Shown here: piece by piece, positions 27,637 through 35,627 of the stretch | Position numbering within the stretch: position 1 is the stretch's first letter | Layout of the letters: every line of letters starts with the position of its first letter | DNA from: Alkalihalobacillus sp. LMS39 | GTDB taxonomy: Bacteria > Bacillota > Bacilli > Bacillales > Bacillaceae_F | Direction: 5' to 3' | DNA length: 64,000 bases | NCBI RefSeq assembly: GCF_022812285.1 | Contig: NZ_CP093300.1 | Span: 2,852,001-2,916,000 of the forward strand | Program-made: the position numbers and the translations under genes | Notes under the pieces: model-generated | Told to the model about the DNA's origin: nothing | What the model saw: only the letters and a program-made list of their open reading frames with translations | Databases searched by the model: none

Positions 27637-28167
27637 TTATCCAAAAACTAATGTAACAATCACGATTGCTGCAATAATTCCAACAATATCTGCAAGTAAA
27701 CCGACTTTTAAAGCATCCCCCATTTTCTTAATTCCGACTGCTCCAAAATATACGGTAAGAACATATAATGTTGTATCTGTACTCCCTTGCATTGTTGAGG
27801 CCAATCTACCAATGAATGAATCTGGTCCAAACGTTGCAATTAAATCAGATGTCATCCCAAGCGCACCAGTCCCAGAAATCGGCCTAATTAATGCTAGTGG
27901 CACGATTTCACTCGGTACACCTATCGCTTGCAACACTGGCTGAAAAAGTCCAATAAAAAAATCCATTGCACCGGAAGCCCGAAAAACAGAAATGCCGACC
28001 ATCATACCAACTAAGTAAGGGATTATGGAAACAGCCATCGAGAAACCTTCTTTTGCCCCATCCACAAATGTTTCATATGTAGGCACTTTTTTATATGTTC
28101 CATAGAGGAGGATAAAACCGATGAGCATCGGAATCATCCACATGGAGATGACAGTTATCCAACTCAT
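27637..28167 (-). CDS. spmB: Spore maturation protein SpmB
   Basis: A 176-residue membrane protein of the nucleoside-recognition (Gate) family, with an FVDGAKEGFSMAVSIIPYLVGM signature and repeated G-rich helices. With SpmA it promotes spore core dehydration. One base separates it from spmA. Confidence 0.94.
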   Translation of the reverse strand: MSWITVISMWMIPMLIGFILLYGTYKKVPTYETFVDGAKEGFSMAVSIIPYLVGMMVGISVFRASGAMDFFIGLFQPVLQAIGVPSEIVPLALIRPISGTGALGMTSDLIATFGPDSFIGRLASTMQGSTDTTLYVLTVYFGAVGIKKMGDALKVGLLADIVGIIAAIVIVTLVFG

Positions 28168-28168
28168 G

Positions 28169-28762
28169 TTATTTCCTCCCTTTTCTTACCCGTCGATAAT
28201 AGAAAAAACGATCGATTAATAAGGCTCCCAATGTTGAGCATGCGGTCGCCATAATCGTTGTTCCTACAATTTCTGTTGGCGCCACCGAATCATAGCTCAT
28301 ACGAATCGAGATGACTGTTGTTGGAATTAATGTAATACTAGCTGTATTAATCGCCAATAACGTAATCATAGAACGACTCGCTTGATCACTATCCCCATTC
28401 AACCGTTTTAATTCTTGCATCGCCTTTATCCCCATTGGCGTTGCCGCATTTCCTAATCCAAACATATTAGCAGACATATTTGAAAGAATATATCCCATAG
28501 CAGGATGGTTGGGAGGAACTTCTGGAAAAATTCGCTTGGCAATCGGACTCATCAATTTTGCTAAACCATCAAGCAAACCTGAATTTTGAGCAATTCTCAT
28601 CATACCTAGCCAAAAAACGAGGATACTAATTAAACCAAAACAAATCGTAACCGCATCTTTTGCTCCCGCAAAAATCGCTTCATTTAATTCTTCCATCGTC
28701 CCATTTATCGCTGCAAACACTATCCCAATTATAATCATGCCAACCCATATGTAATTAATCAT
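28169..28762 (-). CDS. spmA: Spore maturation protein SpmA
   Basis: A 197-residue membrane protein with the Gate-domain sequence EAIFAGAKDAVTICFGLISILVFW and GLGNAATPMGIKAMQEL. Works with SpmB in spore core dehydration and heat resistance. Overlaps dacB by 8 bases. Same order as in B. subtilis. Confidence 0.94.
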   Translation of the reverse strand: MINYIWVGMIIIGIVFAAINGTMEELNEAIFAGAKDAVTICFGLISILVFWLGMMRIAQNSGLLDGLAKLMSPIAKRIFPEVPPNHPAMGYILSNMSANMFGLGNAATPMGIKAMQELKRLNGDSDQASRSMITLLAINTASITLIPTTVISIRMSYDSVAPTEIVGTTIMATACSTLGALLIDRFFYYRRVRKGRK

Positions 28763-29921
28763 ATGGGTTCACTCCGATAGTAATAAAAAACATTTCCTTC
28801 ACTTTAGACCAGAAGCTTTGTTTTTCTTCGATTTCTGGTGCTTCATAATAAAGAGGAATTTCTCCAATCTTATCGTCTTTTATTGTCAGCATAATTTTTC
28901 CTACAGGTTCTGTAATATCTCCATCTTCCCACTTATTGTTAGCTGGAGGACGATATAACGTCACTTTCTTTTTCATCCCTTTTTGCTCATCTTTTGTCAA
29001 AGGATATGTGAATGTATAAGGAGCATACACCTGGTCTTTATAGAACTCCTCCTCAATCCCTTTTACAAATCCTTCTTTCACTAATAGCTTAAGCTCATAA
29101 GCCTCAAAAGCCCAATTAAACATATTCATATGATCATGCCAATCACTTGGTGCGTTTAATGTCACGGCAATTAAATCTAAATCATCTTTTGTAGCGGTTG
29201 ACACTAATGTCCGATTCGCTCTTTTCGTATACCCTGTTTTCCCACCAGTGCTATATTTATAGAGTTGCGTTAACAATCTATTTTTATTTTGCCAAATTCG
29301 ATCCCATTTCTCCCCTTCTTGAGGGGCACGATACGATTTTGTAGAAGAAACTTCACGGTATGTTTCATTTTCCATCGCGTACTTTGTTAACAAAGCCATA
29401 TCATAGGCCGTAGAATAATGCTCTTCATGGTCATCTAGTCCGTGTGGGTTATTAAACACAGTACGAGTCATCCCGATTTCTCTTGCTTTTTCATTCATCA
29501 TATAAATAAATCCATCTAAACTACCACCCACATGTTCGGCTATTGCTACAGCAGAATCATTCCCTGAGCGAAGCATTAGTCCATACACTAAATCTTTTAA
29601 TTTTATTTTTTCTCCGGGTTTTAAATAAAGCGACGACCCTTCAGTTCCAGAAGCATTATTCGAAACTGTCACAGTTTCTTCTAGCATTCCTGATTCAATC
29701 GCTAAAATCGCCGTCATAATCTTAGTAATACTAGCGATTCGTAATTGCGCATGTTCGTCTTTTGCATATAACACTCGTCCAGACGATTGTTCAATTAAAA
29801 TAGCGGCTTGAGCAGAAACCCCTCCAACAGCTTCAACCCGATTTCCTGAAAAAGTCATTGTACTAAATAGTAAAACAAAGATTATTGAAATAATAATAGA
29901 TTTGTTAGCCTTTTTGGTCAT
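28755..29921 (-). CDS. dacB: D-alanyl-D-alanine carboxypeptidase DacB (PBP5*)
   Basis: A 388-residue S11 peptidase. Signal peptide of about 31 residues, then active-site motifs S64-I-T-K67, S119-G-N121 and K228-T-G, and a C-terminal beta-rich domain with a final amphipathic stretch. Trims stem peptides of spore cortex peptidoglycan from the mother cell, adjusting cross-linking. Followed by spmA and spmB. A sigma-E-type promoter lies upstream, fitting mother-cell expression. Confidence 0.94.
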   Translation of the reverse strand: MTKKANKSIIISIIFVLLFSTMTFSGNRVEAVGGVSAQAAILIEQSSGRVLYAKDEHAQLRIASITKIMTAILAIESGMLEETVTVSNNASGTEGSSLYLKPGEKIKLKDLVYGLMLRSGNDSAVAIAEHVGGSLDGFIYMMNEKAREIGMTRTVFNNPHGLDDHEEHYSTAYDMALLTKYAMENETYREVSSTKSYRAPQEGEKWDRIWQNKNRLLTQLYKYSTGGKTGYTKRANRTLVSTATKDDLDLIAVTLNAPSDWHDHMNMFNWAFEAYELKLLVKEGFVKGIEEEFYKDQVYAPYTFTYPLTKDEQKGMKKKVTLYRPPANNKWEDGDITEPVGKIMLTIKDDKIGEIPLYYEAPEIEEKQSFWSKVKEMFFITIGVNPYD

Positions 29922-29954
29922 ACTATCCCCGTCCCAGTTTTTTTTATTTGTACA

Positions 29955-29981
29955 AGTGTATGCTCATCCTTGTCTCATATG
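29955..29981 (-). promoter_or_regulatory. Sigma-E-type promoter of dacB
   Basis: Minus strand CATATG (29981-29976), 13-base spacer, CATACACT (29962-29955), which matches the sigma-E -10 consensus CATACANT exactly. The distance to the dacB start is about 33 bases. Confidence 0.65.
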
Positions 29982-30013
29982 TATGAATTAAGAAAAGAAT
30001 TTACGGAAAGGCT

Positions 30014-30179
30014 AAGAAAAACGCGTAGCATCTTTTCTTTCAAGCGAAGTGCGGAGCCCTGCCCGCTTTTAACAGTGAACCCCAAGCGCTCTCCTTGTGG
30101 TGAAACGCGTCAGAATAAGCTTTCTAAGCTTCACTGCTATACCAAAAATTTTTTATCTTTCTTATCTTTTAAAAAAACG
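30014..30179 (+). repeat. Dispersed hairpin-rich intergenic repeat, copy 1
   Basis: Starts AAGAAAAACGCG and ends near TTTCTTATCTTTTAAAAAA. It shares the long core (CAAGCGAAGTGCGGAGCCCTG and following) with copies near 48.6 and 55.6 kb. This copy is diverged in its left hairpin (GTAGCAT) and lacks about 23 bases present in the others after ACGCG. It lies between divergent dacB and a DUF421 gene. Confidence 0.9.
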
Positions 30180-30204
30180 AACAAAGCGAATAAAAGGTGG
30201 TCAC

Positions 30205-30930
30205 ATGCAAACGTTTTTTGAATTACTAACAGTGCTTGGCAGGATTATCACTATTTTCCCTCTCCTGCTTATCCTCGCGTTATACATGGGAAAGCGGTCG
30301 ATTGGTCAACTTCCGATTTTTGATTTTTTAGTGATTGTCACGTTAGCGTCAGTAACAGGCGCCGATATCGCAGACCCCAATGTCAATCATATTTTTACTG
30401 CATTTGCAATTGTCATGATTAGCCTATTGCAAAAAGGAGTGGCCACGCTCATTATCAAACATCGGAAAATAGGAAAGTGGCTCACTTTCGAACCTACGAT
30501 TGTGATTAGCCAAGGTGTGTTTCAAGTTCAAAACTTACAACGAATTCAATATTCCATTGACAATGTATTACAAATGTTAAGGGAAAAAAATATTTTCTCA
30601 CTTGAAGATGTTGAATTAGCGATTATTGAAGCTAACGGACAACTAAGCGTTGTGAAGACAAACAGCAAATCTGAAGTTACACTAGAAGATTTACACTTAC
30701 AAAAAAAGAAAAGCGGAATTGCCTTTCCCTTTATTATCGAAGGTCAAGTGTATGAAGAAGTCCTAGCCAAGTTTCAACTCGATCATGTATGGGTTGATGA
30801 GCAATTACAACAACATGGCGTACAAAATATTCATGATGTCTTTTTCGCCTCCATCTCAAAGGAGAAAGATGTACATATTTCATTACGAACAAAAGAAAAC
30901 ACCGAAGAAAATTCATTGTTGTTTCATTAG
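30205..30930 (+). CDS. DUF421 (YetF-type) membrane protein
   Basis: A 241-residue DUF421 protein. Three N-terminal helices with the family pattern LALYMGKRSIGQLPIFDFLVIVTLASV, then a cytoplasmic YetF-type C-terminal domain with LREKNIFSLEDVELAIIEANGQLSV. The start is ATG 30205 with AAAGGTGGTC upstream; the open frame extends further upstream only through repeat copy 1. In B. subtilis relatives (YetF, YrbG, YdfS) act in spores; YetF and YdfS were reported to affect spore membrane properties. First of three DUF421 genes in this island. Confidence 0.88.
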   Translation: MQTFFELLTVLGRIITIFPLLLILALYMGKRSIGQLPIFDFLVIVTLASVTGADIADPNVNHIFTAFAIVMISLLQKGVATLIIKHRKIGKWLTFEPTIVISQGVFQVQNLQRIQYSIDNVLQMLREKNIFSLEDVELAIIEANGQLSVVKTNSKSEVTLEDLHLQKKKSGIAFPFIIEGQVYEEVLAKFQLDHVWVDEQLQQHGVQNIHDVFFASISKEKDVHISLRTKENTEENSLLFH

Positions 30931-30955
30931 GAATTCACTCCATACCGTTATCTTT

Positions 30956-31133
30956 CGGACAACTATTCCGCTATTCCATCAAAAAAACGAATTTAACTTT
31001 TTTAATGGACATACGTTCCTCTATTCACCCATTTTCAGGAGGAAAGCAGCTCAATTTTCAGCTTTAGCGGAACAGAGATCCGATAGCCTTCAACAAACCT
31101 TCCTTTTCCTTTAAATAGCGGAATAAATGTCCG
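30956..31133. repeat. 178-bp element bounded by 20-bp inverted repeats
   Basis: The left end 30956-30975 (CGGACAACTATTCCGCTATT) and right end 31114-31133 are inverted repeats matching at 18 of 20 positions. Inside are degenerate versions of the same words (GGACATACGTTCC at 31007-31019, TAGCGGAACAGAG at 31065). It carries no gene. It looks like a palindromic intergenic repeat of the AGCGGAATAAATGTCCG type, which I recall from other Bacillaceae. Confidence 0.75.
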
Positions 31134-31138
31134 TTAAC

Positions 31139-31175
31139 AAAAACCGCACTGTAATAGAAAAAAACAGTGCGGTTC
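31139..31175 (-). terminator. Terminator of the spoVA2mob-type operon
   Basis: AACCGCACTGT / ACAGTGCGGTT, an 11-bp perfect stem, followed on the minus strand by TTTTTG. It ends the operon after the DUF421-DUF1657 gene. Confidence 0.92.
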
Positions 31176-31183
31176 ATACGTAT

Positions 31184-32041
31184 TTATTTCAAATACTTTG
31201 TCATTTGCGTTAACACTCGCTCCATATCTTTTGAACTGTTTGAATACATTTTTTTCGCTTGTTGTGATTCAGTTTGCAACGCAAAGGCTTCGAGATCGGC
31301 TTGGCACTTTTTTATAGACGCTAATAATAATGGCTTTTCTTGTGGTTTAGGCACTTGAAGCTTGTCATCAAATAAATCTACCGTTAATTCTCCATATGAA
31401 TCCACCTGACCAACATACACATTTTCAATCGCAACACCGATTTTATCAAGTTCTATTTCTAACCATTTTCGATTAAACCCTAGCGTTGCTAAAGGTTCAT
31501 CTAATATTTTCCCGTCCATGATAATCGTCTCGGGTTGTTTTATTGGAGCAACAGGCATTTTCATATCATTTGCCGTTAAAGGTTGATATTCTTTTTTTAA
31601 CAAGACATTTATATCTCCTGTTGGCTCAAGCACAGCAAATTCAACGTCTGCTACTTTGAATACTTGCTTTGAACGTAATTGAGTTAACAATTCATCGGTA
31701 GAATAGCGCTGTTTTTTTAAATTATCTTCTAATACTTTCCCGTCTTTAATAAAAGGAATTCCTTTTCCTCCAACTACATTTCTTACGGTTTTACTTTTCA
31801 TTGACAATAGACCGAGAAGATATGGGACAAATGTCCATATAAATAAAGCAATAATGACATACATTGGAGGAATAGCAAGACCTATGGATCCTACAGCAAC
31901 AATAATGGCAACCGCGGCCATTGCTATCCACTCAAAGTAGGTTAAATGGGAAACAGGCTTGCGAACAAACAATTTCGAGGCGAACAAAACAAAAAATAAC
32001 CCTATTGTTGCGCGCAAGGCAACCTCTAACCATCCAGGCAT
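31184..32041 (-). CDS. DUF421 membrane protein with C-terminal DUF1657 domain
   Basis: A 285-residue protein. Three membrane helices (residues about 8-95), the DUF421 cytoplasmic domain (LRSKQVFKVADVEFAVLEPTGDINVLLKKEYQPL), and at residues about 237-285 a DUF1657-like helical domain: ASIKKCQADLEAFALQTESQ resembles the free DUF1657 proteins encoded at 32.1 and 34.7 kb. Seventh gene of a spoVA2mob-type operon; in strains carrying that operon it raises spore heat resistance. The fused domain suggests the small DUF1657 proteins act at the same membrane complex. Confidence 0.88.
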   Translation of the reverse strand: MPGWLEVALRATIGLFFVLFASKLFVRKPVSHLTYFEWIAMAAVAIIVAVGSIGLAIPPMYVIIALFIWTFVPYLLGLLSMKSKTVRNVVGGKGIPFIKDGKVLEDNLKKQRYSTDELLTQLRSKQVFKVADVEFAVLEPTGDINVLLKKEYQPLTANDMKMPVAPIKQPETIIMDGKILDEPLATLGFNRKWLEIELDKIGVAIENVYVGQVDSYGELTVDLFDDKLQVPKPQEKPLLLASIKKCQADLEAFALQTESQQAKKMYSNSSKDMERVLTQMTKYLK

Positions 32042-32066
32042 ACGTTACACTCCTTTCTAGGGCAAA

Positions 32067-32273
32067 CTAAAACCCTTTATACTGTGGCTCTTCACGCTCT
32101 AGTTCACCTACACGATTTTCGATGTCGACAATGACTTTTCTTGTGATTAAACAAGATTCATGAAACGCTTGTCTTGATTCCTCATCTTGTGCTTTTAATG
32201 AAAATGTATTCAGTTGAGATTCAATTCCTTTTAACGTTGATAAGCATTGCTTTACTTGTGATGCAATTGTCAT
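32067..32273 (-). CDS. DUF1657 small helical protein
   Basis: A 68-residue protein of the DUF1657 family, starting MTIASQVKQCLSTLKGIESQL and ending EREEPQYKGF; predicted to be two soluble helices. A paralogue with the same start and EEPQYK end lies at the head of this operon. Sixth gene of the spoVA2mob-type operon. Its role is unknown beyond association with high-heat-resistance spore operons. Confidence 0.88.
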   Translation of the reverse strand: MTIASQVKQCLSTLKGIESQLNTFSLKAQDEESRQAFHESCLITRKVIVDIENRVGELEREEPQYKGF

Positions 32274-32284
32274 TGTTTCACCCT

Positions 32285-32638
32285 CTACCCTTTTGGTTTA
32301 AAAATTAGCGCAGCAATAAATCCAAAAATAATTGCTGCTGAAATCCCTGCACTCGTTACTTCGAAAATCCCCGTAATGACACCAACAATCCCGTTTCGTT
32401 CTGCTTCTGCTAGCGCCCCATGGACAAGGGCATTCCCAAAACTTGTAATCGGTACAGTCGCCCCTGCTCCAGCGAAATCGATCAGCGGTTCATACACCCC
32501 AATCCCATCTAAGACGGCTCCCGCCACAACAAGTGTACTCATTGTATGTGCAGGTGTTAATTTCACAACATCCATAAGAATTTGGCCGATTACACATATT
32601 AGCCCTCCAACAACAAACGCCCAAAAGAAAATCATCAA
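32285..32638 (-). CDS. spoVAEb: SpoVAEb of the spoVA2mob-type operon
   Basis: A 117-residue membrane protein with the family segments [68 protein letters not shown] and a last helix ending IFKPKG. A close paralogue is encoded at 52.6-52.9 kb. SpoVA proteins form the channel for Ca-dipicolinate in the spore inner membrane. Overlaps spoVAD by 4 bases. Confidence 0.95.
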   Translation of the reverse strand: MMIFFWAFVVGGLICVIGQILMDVVKLTPAHTMSTLVVAGAVLDGIGVYEPLIDFAGAGATVPITSFGNALVHGALAEAERNGIVGVITGIFEVTSAGISAAIIFGFIAALIFKPKG

Positions 32639-33648
32639 TGAACCCCTCCCGCTTCAATCGATACAGCATGTGCAATACAAGGTATCGATTCTTTTTGTTG
32701 AAACGATAATGGAGAAAGAAGAGCTCCTGTTGCCACAATAAGCATTCGTTTGATTTCACCTTTTTTCATTCGATTAATAAGATGACCATACGCAACAGCC
32801 GCAGAGCAACCTGAACCACTAGCTCCAGACATTACCGGCTGGTCGTCTTTATAAATCATTAAGCCACAATCATCAAATTGCCCTTTTTCAAAAGTGACCC
32901 CATGCTTTTTAAATAAATCTTCGGCAATAGAATGCCCGATTTTACCTAAGTCTCCCGTTGCAATTAAATCATAATGAGAAGGGTCAATTTGCAAATCACG
33001 AAAATGGGCTTCAATTGTATCTACTGCTGCCGGAGCCATAGCCGCACCCATGTTAAAGGGGTCACTTAACCCCATATCAACAACTCGACCAATCGTAGCA
33101 GAAGTAATGACTGGCCCTTCCCCTTGTTGAGCTAAAATACCAACACCAGCTGCCGTCACTGTCCATTGTGCCGTCGGCGGCTTTTGCGCTCCATACTCTG
33201 TCGGATAACGAAATTGCTTTTCAATAGCAGAATTATGACTTGATGAACCCGTTAAAATATAATTTGCGCCTTTGGCATTTACAATAAATGCCCCTAGTGC
33301 TAAGCCTTCCATCGACGTTGAACAAGCCCCGAATAAACCAAAATAAGGAATCTCTAACGTTCGGCTTGCAAAGCTTGATGGTGTAATTTGGTTGACCAAA
33401 TCTCCTGCTAGCATAAATTCAATTTTTTCTTTTTGGAGATGCGCTTTCTCTATTGCTTGTTGACACGCTTCTTCCATAAGAACCCGATGTGCTTTTTCAT
33501 AGGAGTCTTGCCCAATCCATAAATCATCATGTAATGTGTCAAAGTCATTGGCTAATTTCCCATTTGCCTCAAATGGGCCTCCTACTGTTCCTGTGGAAAT
33601 GAGGACAGGTTTATTTTCAAACTTCCAAGTTCGATGACCGACAAGCAT
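32635..33648 (-). CDS. spoVAD: SpoVAD of the spoVA2mob-type operon
   Basis: A 337-residue thiolase-fold protein; in SpoVAD the fold binds dipicolinic acid instead of catalysing condensation. Motifs: [15 protein letters not shown] (the thiolase-like cysteine region), [36 protein letters not shown] and [20 protein letters not shown] at the end. The start is ATG 33648, overlapping the spoVAC stop as TAATG; an upstream ATG would be inside the ribosome site. The second SpoVAD is at 52.9-53.9 kb. Confidence 0.95.
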   Translation of the reverse strand: MLVGHRTWKFENKPVLISTGTVGGPFEANGKLANDFDTLHDDLWIGQDSYEKAHRVLMEEACQQAIEKAHLQKEKIEFMLAGDLVNQITPSSFASRTLEIPYFGLFGACSTSMEGLALGAFIVNAKGANYILTGSSSHNSAIEKQFRYPTEYGAQKPPTAQWTVTAAGVGILAQQGEGPVITSATIGRVVDMGLSDPFNMGAAMAPAAVDTIEAHFRDLQIDPSHYDLIATGDLGKIGHSIAEDLFKKHGVTFEKGQFDDCGLMIYKDDQPVMSGASGSGCSAAVAYGHLINRMKKGEIKRMLIVATGALLSPLSFQQKESIPCIAHAVSIEAGGVH

Positions 33649-34127
33649 TACAATCCCCCCCATTGAACGAATATCGTTTTAATGAGTGCGATTACAAACG
33701 CGGAAAATGTTCCGAAAACAATAACAGACCCAGCTAGTTTAAACATATTGCCACCAACACCTAACACTAATCCTTCTGTTCGATGTTCAATCGCAGCACT
33801 CGCCACTGAGTTGGCAAAACCAGTTACAGGAACAGCTGTACCTGCTCCTGCAATTTGAGCAATTCGGTCATAAACACCAAACCCTGTAAGTAATACAGAA
33901 AGAAAAATCATAACAGCAACCGTTGGGTCTCCTGCTGTTCGTTCAGTAAAATCAAAATAATGAATAAAAACCGTTTGAACCCCTTGTCCAATCAAGCAAA
34001 TAAGTCCACCAAATAAAAAGGCGCGGATACAATTTTTAAAAACAGGTCGCTTTATTTCGTGTTCGCTCGCAAATTTTTGATACTCTTGTTTAACAGGGGA
34101 TAAATTTTTCTTTTTCTGATCTGACAT
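33648..34127 (-). CDS. spoVAC: SpoVAC of the spoVA2mob-type operon
   Basis: A 159-residue membrane protein. Conserved SpoVAC segments: FLFGGLICLIGQGVQTVF, FGVYDRIAQIAGAGTAVPVTGFANSVASAAIEHRTEG and VLGVGGNMFKLAGSVIVFG. SpoVAC is a mechanosensitive-type channel component in B. subtilis. The ATG at 34127 has AAGGAGGG 6 bases before it; the TTG two codons earlier would abut the ribosome site. Confidence 0.95.
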   Translation of the reverse strand: MSDQKKKNLSPVKQEYQKFASEHEIKRPVFKNCIRAFLFGGLICLIGQGVQTVFIHYFDFTERTAGDPTVAVMIFLSVLLTGFGVYDRIAQIAGAGTAVPVTGFANSVASAAIEHRTEGLVLGVGGNMFKLAGSVIVFGTFSAFVIALIKTIFVQWGGL

Positions 34128-34148
34128 GTCCAACCCTCCTTTTTCACG

Positions 34149-34580
34149 TTACCCTTTCATATCATCCTCAAGTTTTGATAACTTCTTTTCTAAAGCTGAT
34201 GTAGAGATCTCTTTGTTCTTCAACTCAGTTTCTAGTTTTTCAAGCTCCATATATATTTTTTTATCTGTTGTAAAAAATACCGTTTCCTCCGGGTAGCGCT
34301 TTTTTATTTTCTCAAATCCGGTTTTTCTAATCTCTTCAAGACGTAGTCGATCAAAATGATGTACGTTTGGAGCGACATAAATCTTATCGTTATGACTAAC
34401 CCCTTTTACTTCATACACTTCCTCCATTGACAATACGATTTTTTTGGCTTCATCTGCTTTTGTTTGGTCAACAACGGCGTCATCGCCGAGCTGTTGAGGT
34501 GATATATCCTGTTGTGCCTCAAATCCGCACCCTTGTAGACCGATGAGAACCAAAACAAACAAAATTATAATTTTTTTCAT
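34149..34580 (-). CDS. YhcN/YlaJ-type sporulation lipoprotein
   Basis: A 143-residue lipoprotein beginning MKKIIILFVLVLIGLQGCGF (lipobox LQGC, Cys18), followed by a YhcN/YlaJ domain with KADEAKKIVLSMEEVYEVKGVSHNDKIYVAP and a C-terminal coiled coil rich in Glu, Lys and Leu (residues 108-140). The start is ATG 34580 with GAGGG 7 bases upstream. Second gene of the spoVA2mob-type operon, where a YhcN/YlaJ gene is a standard member. Probably on the outer face of the spore inner membrane. Confidence 0.88.
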   Translation of the reverse strand: MKKIIILFVLVLIGLQGCGFEAQQDISPQQLGDDAVVDQTKADEAKKIVLSMEEVYEVKGVSHNDKIYVAPNVHHFDRLRLEEIRKTGFEKIKKRYPEETVFFTTDKKIYMELEKLETELKNKEISTSALEKKLSKLEDDMKG

Positions 34581-34686
34581 CGTATCCCTCTTTCTTTTCA
34601 GATCTACTATGAAATGTAGTATGGATCTCTCATTGCACAATTATGTACAAGAAGGTCAATGCGACGATTAACCCTCTTTTTCCGTG

Positions 34687-34893
34687 TTATTGTTGCTTAT
34701 ACTGTGGTTCTTCCTGTTCAATCTCTTGCAAGCGTGGCGTTATCGTATCCACGATTCCTTGTGTTTGTTGAGCCATATTTTGGAACATTTGCTTCGCTTG
34801 TTGGTTTTGTGTTTGAAGGGCAAATGTTTCTAAACTTGCTTGTGCACTTTTTAGGCCTGCTAATGTTTGTCTTACTTGAGTGGCTACTGTCAT
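34687..34893 (-). CDS. DUF1657 small helical protein, first gene of spoVA2mob-type operon
   Basis: A 68-residue DUF1657 protein, MTVATQVRQTLAGLKSAQAS at the start and IEQEEPQYKQQ at the end. The centre SLETFALQTQNQQAKQMFQNMA is close to the C-terminal domain of the DUF421 fusion at 31.2 kb. AAGGAGGAATGAAAG precedes the ATG. The operon head is expected to be read from a forespore (sigma-G) promoter, but I could not identify a convincing one upstream. Confidence 0.88.
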   Translation of the reverse strand: MTVATQVRQTLAGLKSAQASLETFALQTQNQQAKQMFQNMAQQTQGIVDTITPRLQEIEQEEPQYKQQ

Positions 34894-35015
34894 CTTTCAT
34901 TCCTCCTTCTTTGTAAAATGCCATATTCAATGTTACATTTTATAGATTGATAAAAATAAGAAAAAAATATCTAATACAATATTTGTAAATAACCTACCTA
35001 AAGGAGGAATAAAAG

Positions 35016-35555
35016 ATGTCGATATATGAAATTATCCTTTTGTTTTTGATGTCCTTAAATGTTTTTATCATTATTCTCTTTTTAATAAAATGGAATAAGC
35101 GTACATCTCAACAAAACGCATTATTAGAAAACCTTCTCTCTTCTCTTAAAAATGTTACGGTTGAGACAGAATCAAATTCAGAAAAGCTAAATGATGAATG
35201 GCGCTCTTATGTTTTTATTCAAGCGTTAACAGTAAGAGATGCCGTATATAAACAAACGATTGCACTTCATCCACAACTTATTGAAAATGCTCCGGCAAGC
35301 CACGGGTTATCGACCCCTGAATTAAGCAAAGCGTTTCGTCCAGAAGAAATTCAAGCGATTTATGATTTTTGGAATCAATTTATCGATTATAAAAATAACT
35401 ACTGGCTAACGAGTGAGAATAAAATTCGAACAGTTTTTCGGGGGACGATTCACGATTCAAACAGTGAAATCGCTCACTTAGCTTATGCCTCAAAAAAACT
35501 CGTACATCAATTGGATGAACGTTTAAAACAAATGAGAGCAACGAACTTTACATAG
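35016..35555 (+). CDS. Membrane-anchored protein of unknown function
   Basis: A 179-residue protein with a single N-terminal helix (EIILLFLMSLNVFIIILFLIKW), basic residues after it, then a mainly helical cytoplasmic part (segments SNSEKLNDEWRSYVFIQALTVRDAV, RPEEIQAIYDFWNQFIDYKN, EIAHLAYASKKLVHQLDERL). A strong AAAGGAGG ribosome site and its own terminator show it is real. I recognise no family. It is divergent from the spoVA2mob-type operon and co-oriented with the following DUF421 gene. A spore or stress role is only a guess from the neighbours. Confidence 0.8.
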   Translation: MSIYEIILLFLMSLNVFIIILFLIKWNKRTSQQNALLENLLSSLKNVTVETESNSEKLNDEWRSYVFIQALTVRDAVYKQTIALHPQLIENAPASHGLSTPELSKAFRPEEIQAIYDFWNQFIDYKNNYWLTSENKIRTVFRGTIHDSNSEIAHLAYASKKLVHQLDERLKQMRATNFT

Positions 35556-35571
35556 GTTCGTTGCTTTTTTT
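35538..35571 (+). terminator. Terminator overlapping the end of the unknown gene
   Basis: AGCAACGAAC / GTTCGTTGCT 10-bp stem around TTTACATA(G), followed by T7. The left arm is the last coding sequence and the stop codon is in the loop. Confidence 0.92.
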
Positions 35572-35627
35572 GAGTAAAAACATCCATTTTTGTAAAAAGT
35601 AAAATTATCTTTTCTCGGGGTGAGGTC

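Noticed and set aside
30097-30204. Upstream extension of the DUF421 gene at 30205
   Set aside because: The extension is translated repeat copy 1, and the ribosome site fits ATG 30205.
32376-32741. 121-codon plus-strand frame
   Set aside because: Antisense shadow of spoVAEb and the end of spoVAD; composition is typical of reversed coding sequence.
31184-34893. Recent transposon around the spoVA2mob-type operon
   Set aside because: No transposase, resolvase or paired terminal repeats around the operon are visible in the window.
34894-35010. Sigma-G promoter for the spoVA2mob-type operon
   Set aside because: Candidates (CATTTTA, CAATCTA) lack a matching -35 or lie too close to the ribosome site; a promoter is expected but not identified.
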